42,775 nt of DNA from Marinospirillum sp. (lineage in GTDB: Bacteria > Pseudomonadota > Gammaproteobacteria > Pseudomonadales > Halomonadaceae). The notes below the pieces were generated by a model, which was given only the letters and a program-made list of their open reading frames with translations, searched no databases and was not told the DNA's origin. This document shows positions 6,717 to 16,175 of this stretch, in pieces. Every line of letters begins with the position of its first letter. The stretch's first letter is position 1. Both the position numbers and the translations under genes were made by a program. Where the stretch lies: assembly GCA_007119985.1 (NCBI GenBank), contig SKOQ01000003.1:1-42775 (forward strand), in the 5' to 3' direction.

Positions 6717-8351
6717 ATGACTGACTTAGATATGGGCCGATTTCAGTCTGTGCTCCAAGTATTTGACGAATCCTGCGCAAAGTATGCTGAGCACCGTGCT
6801 TTTACCTGCATGGGTAAAACAATCACCTACCGTGATCTCGAAGAAAAAAGTCGCTACTTTGCTGCCTATCTTCAGAACCATACCGACCTCAAACCCGGTG
6901 ATCGGATAGCCATTCAGCTGCCCAACACCCTGATGTTCCCCATCGCCGTTTTTGGTGCGCTGCGCGCTGGCATGATTGTCGTCAACACCAACCCTCTCTA
7001 CTCTGAGCGGGAGATGGAACACCAGTTTAATGATTCTGGAGCGCGTGCCATTGTGGTGCTCGCCAACATGGCCCATAGCGTTGAGCGTGTTCTGCCTCAT
7101 ACGCAACTGAAACACATTATTGTGACCGAACTGGGTGATATGCACTCCGGCTTCAAGCGCGTGTTGATTAACTCGGTGGTCAAGTATGTCAAAAAGATGG
7201 TGCCCAGCTACCACCTGCCGCATGCAGTCTCCTTCCGTAAAGCCCTGCATTTAGGTAAAAAGGGCCACTGGTTGCCGACTGAACACAAGCTAGATGATAT
7301 CGCTATCCTGCAATATACCGGCGGCACCACCGGTGTCGCTAAAGGCGCCATGCTGACCCATCGCAATCTGGTCGCGAACATGCTTCAGGCTCGCGCAGTG
7401 ATTAACCAAGTGCTCGATGAAGGCGGTGAAACCGTCGTGGCACCGCTGCCGATGTACCATATCTACACCTTCACTGTGAATTGCATGGTGATGATGGAAC
7501 TGGGCAATCACTCTTTGTTGATTACCAATCCACGCGATCTCCCTGCGTTTGTGAAAGAGCTGAAAAAGAACGACTTCACTGGTTTTGTTGGCCTCAACAC
7601 CCTGTTTGTCGCTATGTGCAACCGTGAAGATTTCCGCGCGCTGGATTTCAGCCGCTTAAAGCTGACCATCTCTGGTGGTATGTCGCTCACGACAGCGGCG
7701 GCCGAGCGCTGGAAGGAAGTCACTGGCTGCGCCATCGCCGAAGGTTATGGCCTGACCGAAACCTCGCCTGTCGCCACCTTTAATCCACCGAATGGCATCC
7801 AGCTGGGTAGCATCGGCAAGCCAGTGCCTGGCACTGAGATCAAGGTGATCAACGAAGCAGGCGAATCTCTGCCGATTGGCGAAAGCGGCGAGCTGTGCAT
7901 TCGCGGGCCGCAGGTGATGAAAGGCTACTGGCAGCGTCCTGAAGAAACAGCACAGTGCATCTCTGAAGATGGCTGGTTCCGCACTGGAGATGTCGCGGTC
8001 ATTCAAGAAGATGGCTATGCGCGCATCGTTGATCGTAAGAAAGATATGATCAATGTCTCTGGCTTTAACGTCTATCCGAATGAGATCGAAGATGTCATCG
8101 CCGCCCACCCAGATGTACTGGAAGTCGCCGCGGTCGGGGTTGAAGACGAGAAGAGCGGTGAAGCGGTGAAGGTCTTTATCGTCTCGCGCAATAGCGAATT
8201 GTCCGTCAAAGAAGTGCGTGACTGGTGTAAAGAGCGCCTCACAGGCTACAAGGTGCCGAAAATGGTCGAGTTCCGTGATGAGCTACCCAAGACCAATGTC
8301 GGTAAAATCCTGCGCCGTCAATTGCGCGATGAGGAGAAGCAAGCTTCTTAA
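6717..8351 (+). CDS. fadD: Long-chain fatty-acid--CoA ligase FadD
   Basis: This 544-residue enzyme activates long-chain fatty acids at the inner membrane for beta-oxidation. Motifs: P-loop YTGGTTGVAKGAMLTHRN (about 200-217), EGYGLTETSP, the FadD-type signature GWFRTGDVAVIQEDGYARIVDRKKD (about 421-445), and the C-terminal KTNVGKILRRQLRDEE with the catalytic lysine. The N-terminus is about 15-20 residues shorter than enterobacterial FadD, beginning right at the region aligning with VFDESCAKYAEHRAF; an in-frame TAA two codons upstream rules out a longer form. A weak GGCGAGG ribosome site precedes the ATG. A PsrA-like operator lies upstream. With the preceding ligase this resembles the paired ligases of Pseudomonas. 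Confidence 0.93.
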   Translation: MTDLDMGRFQSVLQVFDESCAKYAEHRAFTCMGKTITYRDLEEKSRYFAAYLQNHTDLKPGDRIAIQLPNTLMFPIAVFGALRAGMIVVNTNPLYSEREMEHQFNDSGARAIVVLANMAHSVERVLPHTQLKHIIVTELGDMHSGFKRVLINSVVKYVKKMVPSYHLPHAVSFRKALHLGKKGHWLPTEHKLDDIAILQYTGGTTGVAKGAMLTHRNLVANMLQARAVINQVLDEGGETVVAPLPMYHIYTFTVNCMVMMELGNHSLLITNPRDLPAFVKELKKNDFTGFVGLNTLFVAMCNREDFRALDFSRLKLTISGGMSLTTAAAERWKEVTGCAIAEGYGLTETSPVATFNPPNGIQLGSIGKPVPGTEIKVINEAGESLPIGESGELCIRGPQVMKGYWQRPEETAQCISEDGWFRTGDVAVIQEDGYARIVDRKKDMINVSGFNVYPNEIEDVIAAHPDVLEVAAVGVEDEKSGEAVKVFIVSRNSELSVKEVRDWCKERLTGYKVPKMVEFRDELPKTNVGKILRRQLRDEEKQAS

Positions 8352-8392
8352 GCTTGGGTCTCATCAACAGAAGTATGTTAAAATCTCAAGAC

Positions 8393-8417
8393 ACGGCCCT
8401 TCGGGGCCGTTTTTATT
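8393..8417 (+). terminator. Rho-independent terminator of fadD
   Basis: A 7-bp stem ACGGCCC/GGGCCGT is closed by a UUCG tetraloop and followed by TTTTATT, 41 bases after the fadD stop. Confidence 0.88.
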
Positions 8418-8501
8418 ATCCGAGCTGAACTCAAGGCCCTGGCTCAGGTCAGTCTCCTGCCTGTTGCATCACCCTGTAAACTGTTTATTCAGATAGAAAC
8501 C

Positions 8502-11500
8502 ATGCCTAAAGATCCACGCTTGAATGCCTGCTTGATCCAAGATCGCTATGCATTGCTGCGCCAGCAACGCCGTCTCAAGACACCTGAACAACGCACGGCC
8601 TGGGAGCAGCGGCTTGAGGCCTCCTGCGCGCAAGTCACGCAGCGTCGCGCCAGCTGGCCTCGCTGGGACTACCCAGATCTGCCCGTGAGTGAACAGCGTG
8701 AGACGATCAAAAAGGCCCTGAGCGAACATCAGGTGGTGGTCATTGCTGGCGAAACCGGATCAGGCAAAACCACTCAGCTGCCCAAAATCTGCCTTGAGCT
8801 CGGCCTTGGCGCACGTGGACTGATCGGCCACACCCAACCACGTCGTCTGGCCGCGCGTTCGGTAGCAGAAAGGGTGGCTGAAGAGTTGAGTGTCCCGCTC
8901 GGTGAGCAGGTGGGTTATCAGGTGCGCTTTCAGGATCAGCGTAGTGAGCGCACACTCATTAAGCTGATGACCGATGGCATTTTGCTGGCCGAAACGCAGC
9001 GTGATCCCTATCTGAATGCCTATGAAGTCTTAATTATCGATGAAGCCCATGAACGCAGCCTGAACATCGATTTTCTGCTCGGCTACATCAAACGCATCCT
9101 GCCTAAAAGACCAGATCTGAAAGTCATCATTACCTCAGCCACCATTGATGTCGAGCGCTTTGCTGCACACTTCAATCAGGCACCGGTGATTCAAGTCTCA
9201 GGACGCACCTATCCAGTTGAAATGGTCTATCGCCCACTAGTGCGTGATGATCCAGACAGCGAAGATCTGACCCAGCAGGAGGGCGTCGCCCAAGTGCTGC
9301 GTGAGATCCAACAGCTCGAGCGTGAGCGTGGCTGGCAGCATGGCCCACGCGATGTCCTCGTGTTTTTATCCGGCGAGCGAGAAATCCGCGAACTGGCCCA
9401 TTTTCTGCGCCGCCAACAAGGCGCGGGCCAGCTGAAAGAGATGGAGATACTTCCGCTCTATGCACGCCTACCGGCCACTGAGCAGCATAAGGTCTTTCAT
9501 CTTGCCGCCCATCGGCGAGTGATCCTGAGCACCAATGTCGCTGAAACTTCTCTGACCGTGCCAGGTATCCGCTATGTCATCGATACCGGCGTGGCACGCA
9601 TGAGTCGCTACAGCTATCGTGCTGGTGTACAGCGCCTTCCCATCGAACCGATTGCGCAGGCCAGTGCGCGCCAACGTGCAGGACGCTGCGGTCGGATCGC
9701 CGAAGGGGTGTGTTTTCGCCTCTACAGTGAAGAAGATTATCTAGCCCGACCTGAATTTACCGAGCCCGAGATACGTCGTACCAATCTGGCAGCGGTCATT
9801 TTACAGCTGCTGGCCCTACGCCTAGGCCATATCGAAGACTTTCCCTTTGTTGAAGCACCCGACCCGCGCTTTATCAAAGATGGATTACGCCTCCTCTTTG
9901 AGCTCGGAGCCGTTGATCAGCAACAACAACTGACCAGCATTGGTCGCCAAATGGCTCGACTGCCGATTGATCCACGTCTGGCCAAAATGCTGCTGCAAGC
10001 CCACCAAATGGGCAGCCTACATGAAGTGCTGATTCTGGTCTCCGTTCTGAACCTGCAAGACCCGCGTGAGCGACCGGCAGAAAAACAGCAGGCCGCGGAT
10101 CAGGCCCATAGTGAATGGAAGGATGAGGAATCAGACTTTGTCGCCTTGCTGAATCTATGGCAAGGTTATGAGCAGCTGCGCCAAGATCTGTCGAGCAATC
10201 AGCTGCGCAAAGAAAGCCAGAAGCGCTTTTTGTCTTTTATGCGCATGCGTGAATGGCGCGATACCCATCGTCAACTCAAGCTGGTTTGCAAAGAAATGGG
10301 TCTGGTCGAAAACACCCAACCAGCCAATTATGCGGCCATCCATCAGGCACTACTGGCAGGCCTGCTCTCTCATCTGGGCTTTTTGCAAGAAAACAAGGAG
10401 TATCTTGGCGCGCGCCAGAAGCGCTTTTTCATCCATCCCAGCTCAAAGATCAGCAAAAAGCCACCTAAATGGATCATGGCTTATGAGCTGGTGGAAACCT
10501 CGCGCCTTTATGCTCGCCTAGTGGCAAAGATTGATCCCCTCTGGGCTGAACCCCTCGCCGCCCATCTTGTAAAAAAAAGCCACTCAGATCCCCATTGGGA
10601 GAAAAAAGCCGCACGCGTTGTGGCCTTAGAAAAGGTGCTGCTATTTGGCCTGCCGCTGGTCCAGCAACGCAAGGTCGATTATGGTGCGATCAATCCAGTT
10701 GAAGCACGCGAGATTTTTATCCGCTCCGCGCTGGTCGAGGGTGAGTACGCCACCCGAGCACCTTTTATGCGTCATAACCAAGCACTTCTTAACGAAGTCA
10801 GCGAGCTTGAAGACAAGGCGCGTAAGCGGGATATTTTAGTCGACGATCAACTGCTCTACGACTTCTACGACCAACGCCTGCCAGAGATCATGCACCGCGG
10901 GGTGGATTTCGAGCAGTGGCAGCGCCAGCAACCCGCGCAGCATCTTTTTTTAACCAAAGAGTATCTATTGGCACGCAATGCTGATGAAGTCACTGAAGTG
11001 GCTTTTCCTGATCAACTGGTCTGGGAAGGCATCGCCTGGCCTTTAAGCTATCACTTTGCACCCGGCGAAGAAGACGATGGCGTCAGCTTGACACTCCCTG
11101 CAGCCATGCTCAATCAGCTCCCTGAGGCTCGCCTTGAATGGCTGGTACCTGGCCTGCTAGAAGAAAAATGCATGACACTGATGCGTGGTCTACCCAAGCA
11201 GTGGCGCAAAAACTTTGTCCCGCTGCCCAACTATCTCCAAGCCGCTCTGGAAGCGCTGACGGCGGATGCCATTCCACTTGGCGACGCGCTCGGCCACTTC
11301 TTTTATCGTACAACGGGCATCAAAATTCCTGCTGAGCTCTGGTCAGCCGTCGCCCTTCCTGCGCATCTTCAGATGAACTTCAAGGTAGTCGATGCCAAAG
11401 GTCGCCTCTTAGGTCAAGGACGCGATCTCACCGCTCTGCGCCAGCGCTTTGCACACGAGGCTGCGGCACATACTCAGGCACTGGATCAACAAGGCCTCAA

Positions 11501-12380
11501 CACCTCTGGCCACCAGGCTTGGGATTGGGACACCCTGCCGGCGAAGATCGAACAATCTCAAGCCGGTATTACTCTGCAGGCGTTCCCAGCTTTAGTCGAT
11601 GAAGGCAGCAGTGTCGGCATTCAGCTGTTTGACACCCAAGCCAAAGCAGAACAGTCTTATCTTAAAGGCTTAGTTCGCCTGATGCGCTTCAGTCTGCCGC
11701 AAAAAGAGAAGTACCTCAGCAGCCAACTGCCAGGCTGGTCTGAACTGAGCTTGATGTTCACCAAAATCGGACCACGCCAAGCTTTACTAGATGATCTACT
11801 CGATACCAGCCTGCGCCAGACCTTCAGTGACCAGCCCCCGAGCGCTTGGCCACGCACAGCTCGGGACTGGCAAGACTGGCTCGATACCTATGCACCACTT
11901 TGGGTCGCGCAAGCCACAGAGCTGGCCCAACAGGCAAGAGCGGCCCTCAGCGCACAGGTGCCCTTGGCGGCACAGCTGAAAGGAAAAATGCCTCTAGCAG
12001 TCGCGCTGAGCTATCAGGATGTACGCCAGCAACTGGCGCGCTTGTTTTACCCCGGCTTTTTATGGGATGCCGGACGCTGGATCCAGCACTATCCGCGTTA
12101 TCTACGTGCGATTAGCCTGAGGCTAGAAAAAGCAGCACGCGATCCACGTCGAGACCAACACTGTGCTCAAGAAATTGAGGGGCTCTGGCAAGCTTGGGAA
12201 GCACGCTATCAGCAAGCCCAACAGCAGGGACAAGTCAGCCAAGCCTTGCTGGATTATCGCTGGCTATTAGAGGAATATCGTGTCTCACTCTATGCGCAGC
12301 AGCTCGGTACCAGCCAGCCCGTTTCGGATAAACGGCTCAAACAGCTTTGGAAAGAGGCCCTTGAATGCAAAGGCTTTTAA
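8502..12380 (+). CDS. hrpA: ATP-dependent DEAH-box RNA helicase HrpA
   Basis: At 1292 residues this has the full length of HrpA. Walker A GETGSGKT is at 83-90, motif II DEAH at 180-183, motif III SAT near 212, and the QRAGRCGR motif VI near 390; these are followed by the ratchet/OB-fold region and the long C-terminal DUF3418-type domain seen in HrpA but not HrpB. HrpA acts on mRNA and stalled or collided ribosomes and in fimbrial mRNA processing in E. coli. Only a weak purine tract precedes the ATG at 8502. The gene stands alone between the fadD terminator and the next cluster; the 88 bases after it hold no obvious terminator. Confidence 0.95.
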   Translation: MPKDPRLNACLIQDRYALLRQQRRLKTPEQRTAWEQRLEASCAQVTQRRASWPRWDYPDLPVSEQRETIKKALSEHQVVVIAGETGSGKTTQLPKICLELGLGARGLIGHTQPRRLAARSVAERVAEELSVPLGEQVGYQVRFQDQRSERTLIKLMTDGILLAETQRDPYLNAYEVLIIDEAHERSLNIDFLLGYIKRILPKRPDLKVIITSATIDVERFAAHFNQAPVIQVSGRTYPVEMVYRPLVRDDPDSEDLTQQEGVAQVLREIQQLERERGWQHGPRDVLVFLSGEREIRELAHFLRRQQGAGQLKEMEILPLYARLPATEQHKVFHLAAHRRVILSTNVAETSLTVPGIRYVIDTGVARMSRYSYRAGVQRLPIEPIAQASARQRAGRCGRIAEGVCFRLYSEEDYLARPEFTEPEIRRTNLAAVILQLLALRLGHIEDFPFVEAPDPRFIKDGLRLLFELGAVDQQQQLTSIGRQMARLPIDPRLAKMLLQAHQMGSLHEVLILVSVLNLQDPRERPAEKQQAADQAHSEWKDEESDFVALLNLWQGYEQLRQDLSSNQLRKESQKRFLSFMRMREWRDTHRQLKLVCKEMGLVENTQPANYAAIHQALLAGLLSHLGFLQENKEYLGARQKRFFIHPSSKISKKPPKWIMAYELVETSRLYARLVAKIDPLWAEPLAAHLVKKSHSDPHWEKKAARVVALEKVLLFGLPLVQQRKVDYGAINPVEAREIFIRSALVEGEYATRAPFMRHNQALLNEVSELEDKARKRDILVDDQLLYDFYDQRLPEIMHRGVDFEQWQRQQPAQHLFLTKEYLLARNADEVTEVAFPDQLVWEGIAWPLSYHFAPGEEDDGVSLTLPAAMLNQLPEARLEWLVPGLLEEKCMTLMRGLPKQWRKNFVPLPNYLQAALEALTADAIPLGDALGHFFYRTTGIKIPAELWSAVALPAHLQMNFKVVDAKGRLLGQGRDLTALRQRFAHEAAAHTQALDQQGLNTSGHQAWDWDTLPAKIEQSQAGITLQAFPALVDEGSSVGIQLFDTQAKAEQSYLKGLVRLMRFSLPQKEKYLSSQLPGWSELSLMFTKIGPRQALLDDLLDTSLRQTFSDQPPSAWPRTARDWQDWLDTYAPLWVAQATELAQQARAALSAQVPLAAQLKGKMPLAVALSYQDVRQQLARLFYPGFLWDAGRWIQHYPRYLRAISLRLEKAARDPRRDQHCAQEIEGLWQAWEARYQQAQQQGQVSQALLDYRWLLEEYRVSLYAQQLGTSQPVSDKRLKQLWKEALECKGF

Positions 12381-12468
12381 GACCAGCATCGCCACTGATG
12401 ATCAACGGAGGTTTATCTCACAGCGCTGAAGTGGGATAATCAGTACATTGAACAAGGAATCTCCCTTT

Positions 12469-13425
12469 ATGCCACCGCGTATGACTCAGCCATCGATTAT
12501 TGAAGAACGCATTACCATTCCACTCCCCAATCAACAGATGGCTCAGTTGATTCGTCTTTATCCTGCACAAACACCAGGCCGAGCTGTCTTTTTACTCCAT
12601 GGCCTGATGGATGATGCTAGCACCTTTTTTGACCACACGACTCGCTCTGGCTTGGCTTATGTCCTCGCGCGTCAGGGCTATGACGTTTATTTGGGTGAAC
12701 TGCGCCTGCGACGCGTCCATCCCAAGCTGCTCAAGAATCAAGACTTCAGCCTAAAACAAGTCCTCAATGAAGACCTTCCTGCGCTGATACGCGCGATGCA
12801 TAAACGGGCCCAACCCCAGCCAGCGATTTGGATGGGGCAAGGCCTAGGCTGTTTGCTCTTAAGCAGCCACTTAGCGCGCCACCCTGAAGATCTACAGCGT
12901 ATTCTTGGCATGGTGCACTTTAGCCCATTGCGCGAGCTCCAAACGGCAGGCCGACTCAAGCATCTGTGGATCAACTGGCTGCATGAGCGTGGCCTCAGAT
13001 TCTTGTCGAATCTGCTCGGCTATGTACCAGCGCAATCGCTGAAGGTTGGCCGCTGCAATGAAGGTCGCCAGTATTATCAAGATGCATTAAACTGGTTAAA
13101 ATCGCCTTGGGTGGATGATGAAGGCTTTGACTATCATGCCGCCATCCAAAAGCTCGACTGGCCTCCTAGCCTCTATTTTGCCAGTCTTGCCCATGCTTGG
13201 CGGGCCAGCGACGCCGATGCGCGTGCTTTTATGTTCGATTTAGGCGAACATAACGGCAGATTGATCAAACTCGGGCGCCACGTTGGCAATCAACGCAACT
13301 ATAAAGCTGCTGATCTGTGCTTAGAACAAGCGGCTGAAAATGATTATTACCCTCTGATACTTGAATGGCTGGCCGAGCTTGCACGCACAGCACCAGCCTT
13401 AGATGAGCCATCGCTCAAGCGATAG
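12469..13425 (+). CDS. Alpha/beta-hydrolase-fold protein without nucleophile serine
   Basis: The product of 318 residues reads as an alpha/beta-hydrolase fold: HGLMDD after strand 3 (His44-Gly45, oxyanion region), VLARQGYDVYLGELR, then the nucleophile elbow, which is GQGLG (123-127) instead of G-x-S-x-G, so Gly125 sits where Ser belongs. A catalytic His/Asp pair is also not evident in the C-terminal part. It is therefore probably a non-hydrolytic member, or uses another mechanism. ATG 12469 has AAGGA ten bases upstream; the ATG at 12481 is an alternative, and an upstream TTG at 12448 is unlikely. It lies 22 bases before the FabH-like gene and is probably co-transcribed with it, which hints at an acyl-chain-related role. 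Confidence 0.75.
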   Translation: MPPRMTQPSIIEERITIPLPNQQMAQLIRLYPAQTPGRAVFLLHGLMDDASTFFDHTTRSGLAYVLARQGYDVYLGELRLRRVHPKLLKNQDFSLKQVLNEDLPALIRAMHKRAQPQPAIWMGQGLGCLLLSSHLARHPEDLQRILGMVHFSPLRELQTAGRLKHLWINWLHERGLRFLSNLLGYVPAQSLKVGRCNEGRQYYQDALNWLKSPWVDDEGFDYHAAIQKLDWPPSLYFASLAHAWRASDADARAFMFDLGEHNGRLIKLGRHVGNQRNYKAADLCLEQAAENDYYPLILEWLAELARTAPALDEPSLKR

Positions 13426-13447
13426 CAGAATAAATAAAGAGATCCTT

Positions 13448-14578
13448 ATGACCAGTGTTGTAATTAGCGGTACAGGGCTATATACCCCATCTCAAGCCAT
13501 TTCCAATCAAGAGCTCGTGATCAGCTTTAACCAGTGGGCCGAAGATTGGAATCAGCAGCACGCCCAAGAGATTGCAGAAGGCCGTCAAGCGGCTCAGCCT
13601 TTATCTGACCCTGCTTTTATTGAAAAGGCCTCAGGCATTCAAAGCCGCTATGTGATGGATAAAGCGGGGATTCTTGATCCGCAGCGCATGAAGCCCTTCC
13701 TCGCCGAGCGCAGCAATGATCAACCCAGCATTCAGGCAGAAATGGCTGTCGCCGCCGCTCAGGAAGCCCTGCAACAAGCCGGCTTGAGCGCAGATCAAAT
13801 TGATCTGGTGATTGTAGCCTGCTCTAACCTGCAACGAGCCTATCCAGCTGTAGCCATTGAGGTGCAACAACAACTGGGCACTTCAGGCTATGCCTTTGAT
13901 ATGAATGTCGCCTGCTCCAGCGCCACCTTTGGCATTCAGACCGGCGTGAACGCCATTCAAGCTGGCCAAGCACGCCGAGTTTTGATGGTGAATCCAGAGA
14001 TCTGCACGGCCCACCTCAATTTCCGCGATCGCGATAGCCACTTTATCTTTGGTGATGCCTGCACTGCCGTCATTTTAGAAGATGCCGACCTTGCCCAAGC
14101 AGCTGAGCAGTTTGAGGTGTTTTCCTCCAAGCTGATGACTCAATTCTCAAACAATATTCGCAACAATGCCGGTTTTTTAAACCGCTGTGATGAAGCCCAG
14201 GCCCAAGCCAGCGACAAACTCTTCAAACAAGAAGGCCGCAAGGTCTTTAAAGAAGTCTGTCCGATGGTCGCCGAAATGATCGTGCAACAATTAGCACAAG
14301 AGGCCTTAGAACCGCAGCAGTTGAGCCGCCTGTGGTTGCATCAAGCCAACCTCAGCATGAACCAACTGATTTCCAAGCGTGTCCTTGGCCGCGAGGCCAC
14401 CGCTCAAGAAGCGCCAGTGATTTTAGATCGCTATGCCAATACCAGCTCAGCTGGGTCGATTATTGCTTTTCACCTTCATCGTGATGATCTTGCAACTGGC
14501 GCCATAGGTGTGATCTGCTCCTTTGGTGCTGGCTACTCTGCAGGCTGTCTGCTAGTGAGAAAACGCGCCCTTTCATGA
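13448..14578 (+). CDS. Beta-ketoacyl-ACP synthase III family protein (FabH-like, PA3286 type)
   Basis: This 376-residue thiolase-fold condensing enzyme keeps the FabH triad: Cys156 in MNVACSSATFG, His298 in LWLHQANLSMN, Asn331 in YANTSSAG. It is longer than housekeeping FabH (about 320) because of an N-terminal insert (residues about 25-90) containing FNQWAEDWNQQH. That feature recalls the Pseudomonas aeruginosa PA3286 protein, which condenses octanoyl-CoA from beta-oxidation with malonyl-ACP and so shunts degraded chains back into synthesis; the match is from memory. ATG 13448 with AAAGAG upstream is preferred to a start at 13403 inside the preceding gene. Its TGA overlaps the ATG of mlaA, so the two are translationally coupled. 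Confidence 0.85.
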   Translation: MTSVVISGTGLYTPSQAISNQELVISFNQWAEDWNQQHAQEIAEGRQAAQPLSDPAFIEKASGIQSRYVMDKAGILDPQRMKPFLAERSNDQPSIQAEMAVAAAQEALQQAGLSADQIDLVIVACSNLQRAYPAVAIEVQQQLGTSGYAFDMNVACSSATFGIQTGVNAIQAGQARRVLMVNPEICTAHLNFRDRDSHFIFGDACTAVILEDADLAQAAEQFEVFSSKLMTQFSNNIRNNAGFLNRCDEAQAQASDKLFKQEGRKVFKEVCPMVAEMIVQQLAQEALEPQQLSRLWLHQANLSMNQLISKRVLGREATAQEAPVILDRYANTSSAGSIIAFHLHRDDLATGAIGVICSFGAGYSAGCLLVRKRALS

Positions 14579-15336
14579 ATAGGCTGATCGGGGCCATGCT
14601 GCTGAGCCTTGCCTTGCTCAGCGGCTGCGCCAGCTCAACAAGCTTGTCGACACCAGCCGAGGCTGATCCGTGGGATGAGGGTTATGCAACTCATCCCCAA
14701 GATCCCTATGAGCACTGGAATCGCCGCGTCTTTGCTTTTAACGAGCAGTTTGATACTTATCTTTTTAAACCCACCGCCGAGTTCTACCGCTGGGCACTGC
14801 CTGATTTTGCTCAGCGCGGCGTCAAAAACTTTTTCAGCAATCTACGTGAACCCGCCCATCTCACCAACAACCTGCTGCAAGGCAAGCCTAGCGCGGCAGG
14901 GCGGGATACGAGTCGTTTTCTGATCAATTCGACTCTTGGCTTGGCCGGTTTCCTTGATGTTGCCACACCCCTTGGCCTCAACCCAAGCATTGAGGATTTC
15001 GGCCAAACACTGAATGTCTGGGGTGTCCCAGAAGGCCCTTACATCGTGTGGCCTTTTATCGGTGGACAAACACTCACCCACAGCCTTGCGCTGCCTGTTG
15101 AATACTGGCTCAATCCTATTAGCCATATTGATGATGCTGGGCAACGCTATGCGACAGGCGGCTTATATCTCGTGCAGCTGCGCGCTGACTTTATTGAAGC
15201 AGAGAGCCTGATCCGTGGCGATCGCTATAGTTTTATTCGCGATGCTTATCTGCAACGACGTGACTTTTTAATCCGCGATGGTGTCTTAGATCAGGATCCT
15301 TTCTTAGACCAAGACTTTAACTTTGACGACTTTTAG
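14575..15336 (+). CDS. mlaA: Outer-membrane lipid asymmetry lipoprotein MlaA (VacJ)
   Basis: The product is 253 residues with a lipoprotein signal: positive MNRLIG, a hydrophobic core and lipobox LLSGC with Cys18. It is followed by the MlaA hallmark DPYEHWNRRVFAFNEQFD, then VKNFFSNLREP, TLGLAGFLDVA and EDFGQTLNVWGVPEGPY. MlaA forms a ring in the outer membrane and passes mislocalised phospholipids to MlaC for return to the inner membrane. The other mla genes are not in the window, as is usual. Its ATG overlaps the TGA of the FabH-like gene (ATGA). The phosphatase gene starts 53 bases downstream. Confidence 0.95.
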   Translation: MNRLIGAMLLSLALLSGCASSTSLSTPAEADPWDEGYATHPQDPYEHWNRRVFAFNEQFDTYLFKPTAEFYRWALPDFAQRGVKNFFSNLREPAHLTNNLLQGKPSAAGRDTSRFLINSTLGLAGFLDVATPLGLNPSIEDFGQTLNVWGVPEGPYIVWPFIGGQTLTHSLALPVEYWLNPISHIDDAGQRYATGGLYLVQLRADFIEAESLIRGDRYSFIRDAYLQRRDFLIRDGVLDQDPFLDQDFNFDDF

Positions 15337-15389
15337 TCCATTTTAAATCTTAGGGTCTTTGAAGTGGCCTATGCCCAACTGAGGTGAGT

Positions 15390-16175
15390 ATGAACCGAGT
15401 GGAACAGATCGCCAGACTGGAGCAAGAAAATATCGACCTCAAAACTGAGCTCGGTTTGCTGCGCCAAGATCAAGAAGCCGGCTATCTGGTACAGCAGCGC
15501 CTGCTTCCCATCAATGGTGCCTGTCAACTTGGGTTGCAGCTCCATTATTGGATGAAGCCCTCCCTCTATCTCTCCGGCGATTTTATTGATTTCTGGCCCC
15601 TCGATGAGCGGCGCGTCATGTTTTATCTGGCTGATGTTTCTGGCCATGGCGCATCTTCCGCCTTTGTGACCATACTGCTGAAATATCTCATTAATCGCTA
15701 CGCTTTAGAAGACCAAGCCAGCCCTGCCCGTTTATGTGCACGCATTAACCGTGAGCTGATCCAATCTGGACTCGAAAAACATATGACCTTGGTGTTAGGC
15801 TGCCTAGATACCACTGAAGGGCAACTGACCTATACCAATGCGGCCCACCTGCCTCCACCCTACCTCCTTACCAACGGACAAGGGCTGCCACTGGCGGGTC
15901 GAGATCAACCTGTTGGCTTATTCCCTGATGCTGAGTATCATGAGCACCTTTGTCCTTGGACGCCTGAAAGCCGCCTCTGCCTAGCGACCGATGGCATCCT
16001 AGAAGTATTACCGGGTAAAGGGCTGGAAGCCAGACAAGAAGAGTGGTTTAGACGGATAGAACAGGCCAAGGGTGATTTTGGCGCGTTGCTTGACGCGCTA
16101 CCCGGTACCACCCAAGATTGGCCTGACGACGTCACCCTGATGACTGTGAGTGCGCAACCCAATGCAAACAGGTAA
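15390..16175 (+). CDS. Stand-alone PP2C/SpoIIE-type serine phosphatase
   Basis: The 261-residue product starts with a short coiled-coil-like segment (residues about 4-30, RLEQENIDLKTELGLLRQ) and then a SpoIIE/RsbU-type phosphatase domain. Metal-ligand motifs are visible: Asp64 in LSGDFIDFW, Asp82 and Gly85-His86 in LADVSGHGASSAF, ATDGILEV, and the final DDVTLMTV. These enzymes dephosphorylate STAS anti-sigma antagonists in partner-switching systems. The Pseudomonas counterparts I recall carry an N-terminal receiver domain; here only 48 bases separate the start from mlaA, so no receiver is encoded. GAGGT lies just before the ATG at 15390. The end overlaps the STAS gene by 14 bases, naming the likely substrate. 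Confidence 0.88.
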   Translation: MNRVEQIARLEQENIDLKTELGLLRQDQEAGYLVQQRLLPINGACQLGLQLHYWMKPSLYLSGDFIDFWPLDERRVMFYLADVSGHGASSAFVTILLKYLINRYALEDQASPARLCARINRELIQSGLEKHMTLVLGCLDTTEGQLTYTNAAHLPPPYLLTNGQGLPLAGRDQPVGLFPDAEYHEHLCPWTPESRLCLATDGILEVLPGKGLEARQEEWFRRIEQAKGDFGALLDALPGTTQDWPDDVTLMTVSAQPNANR

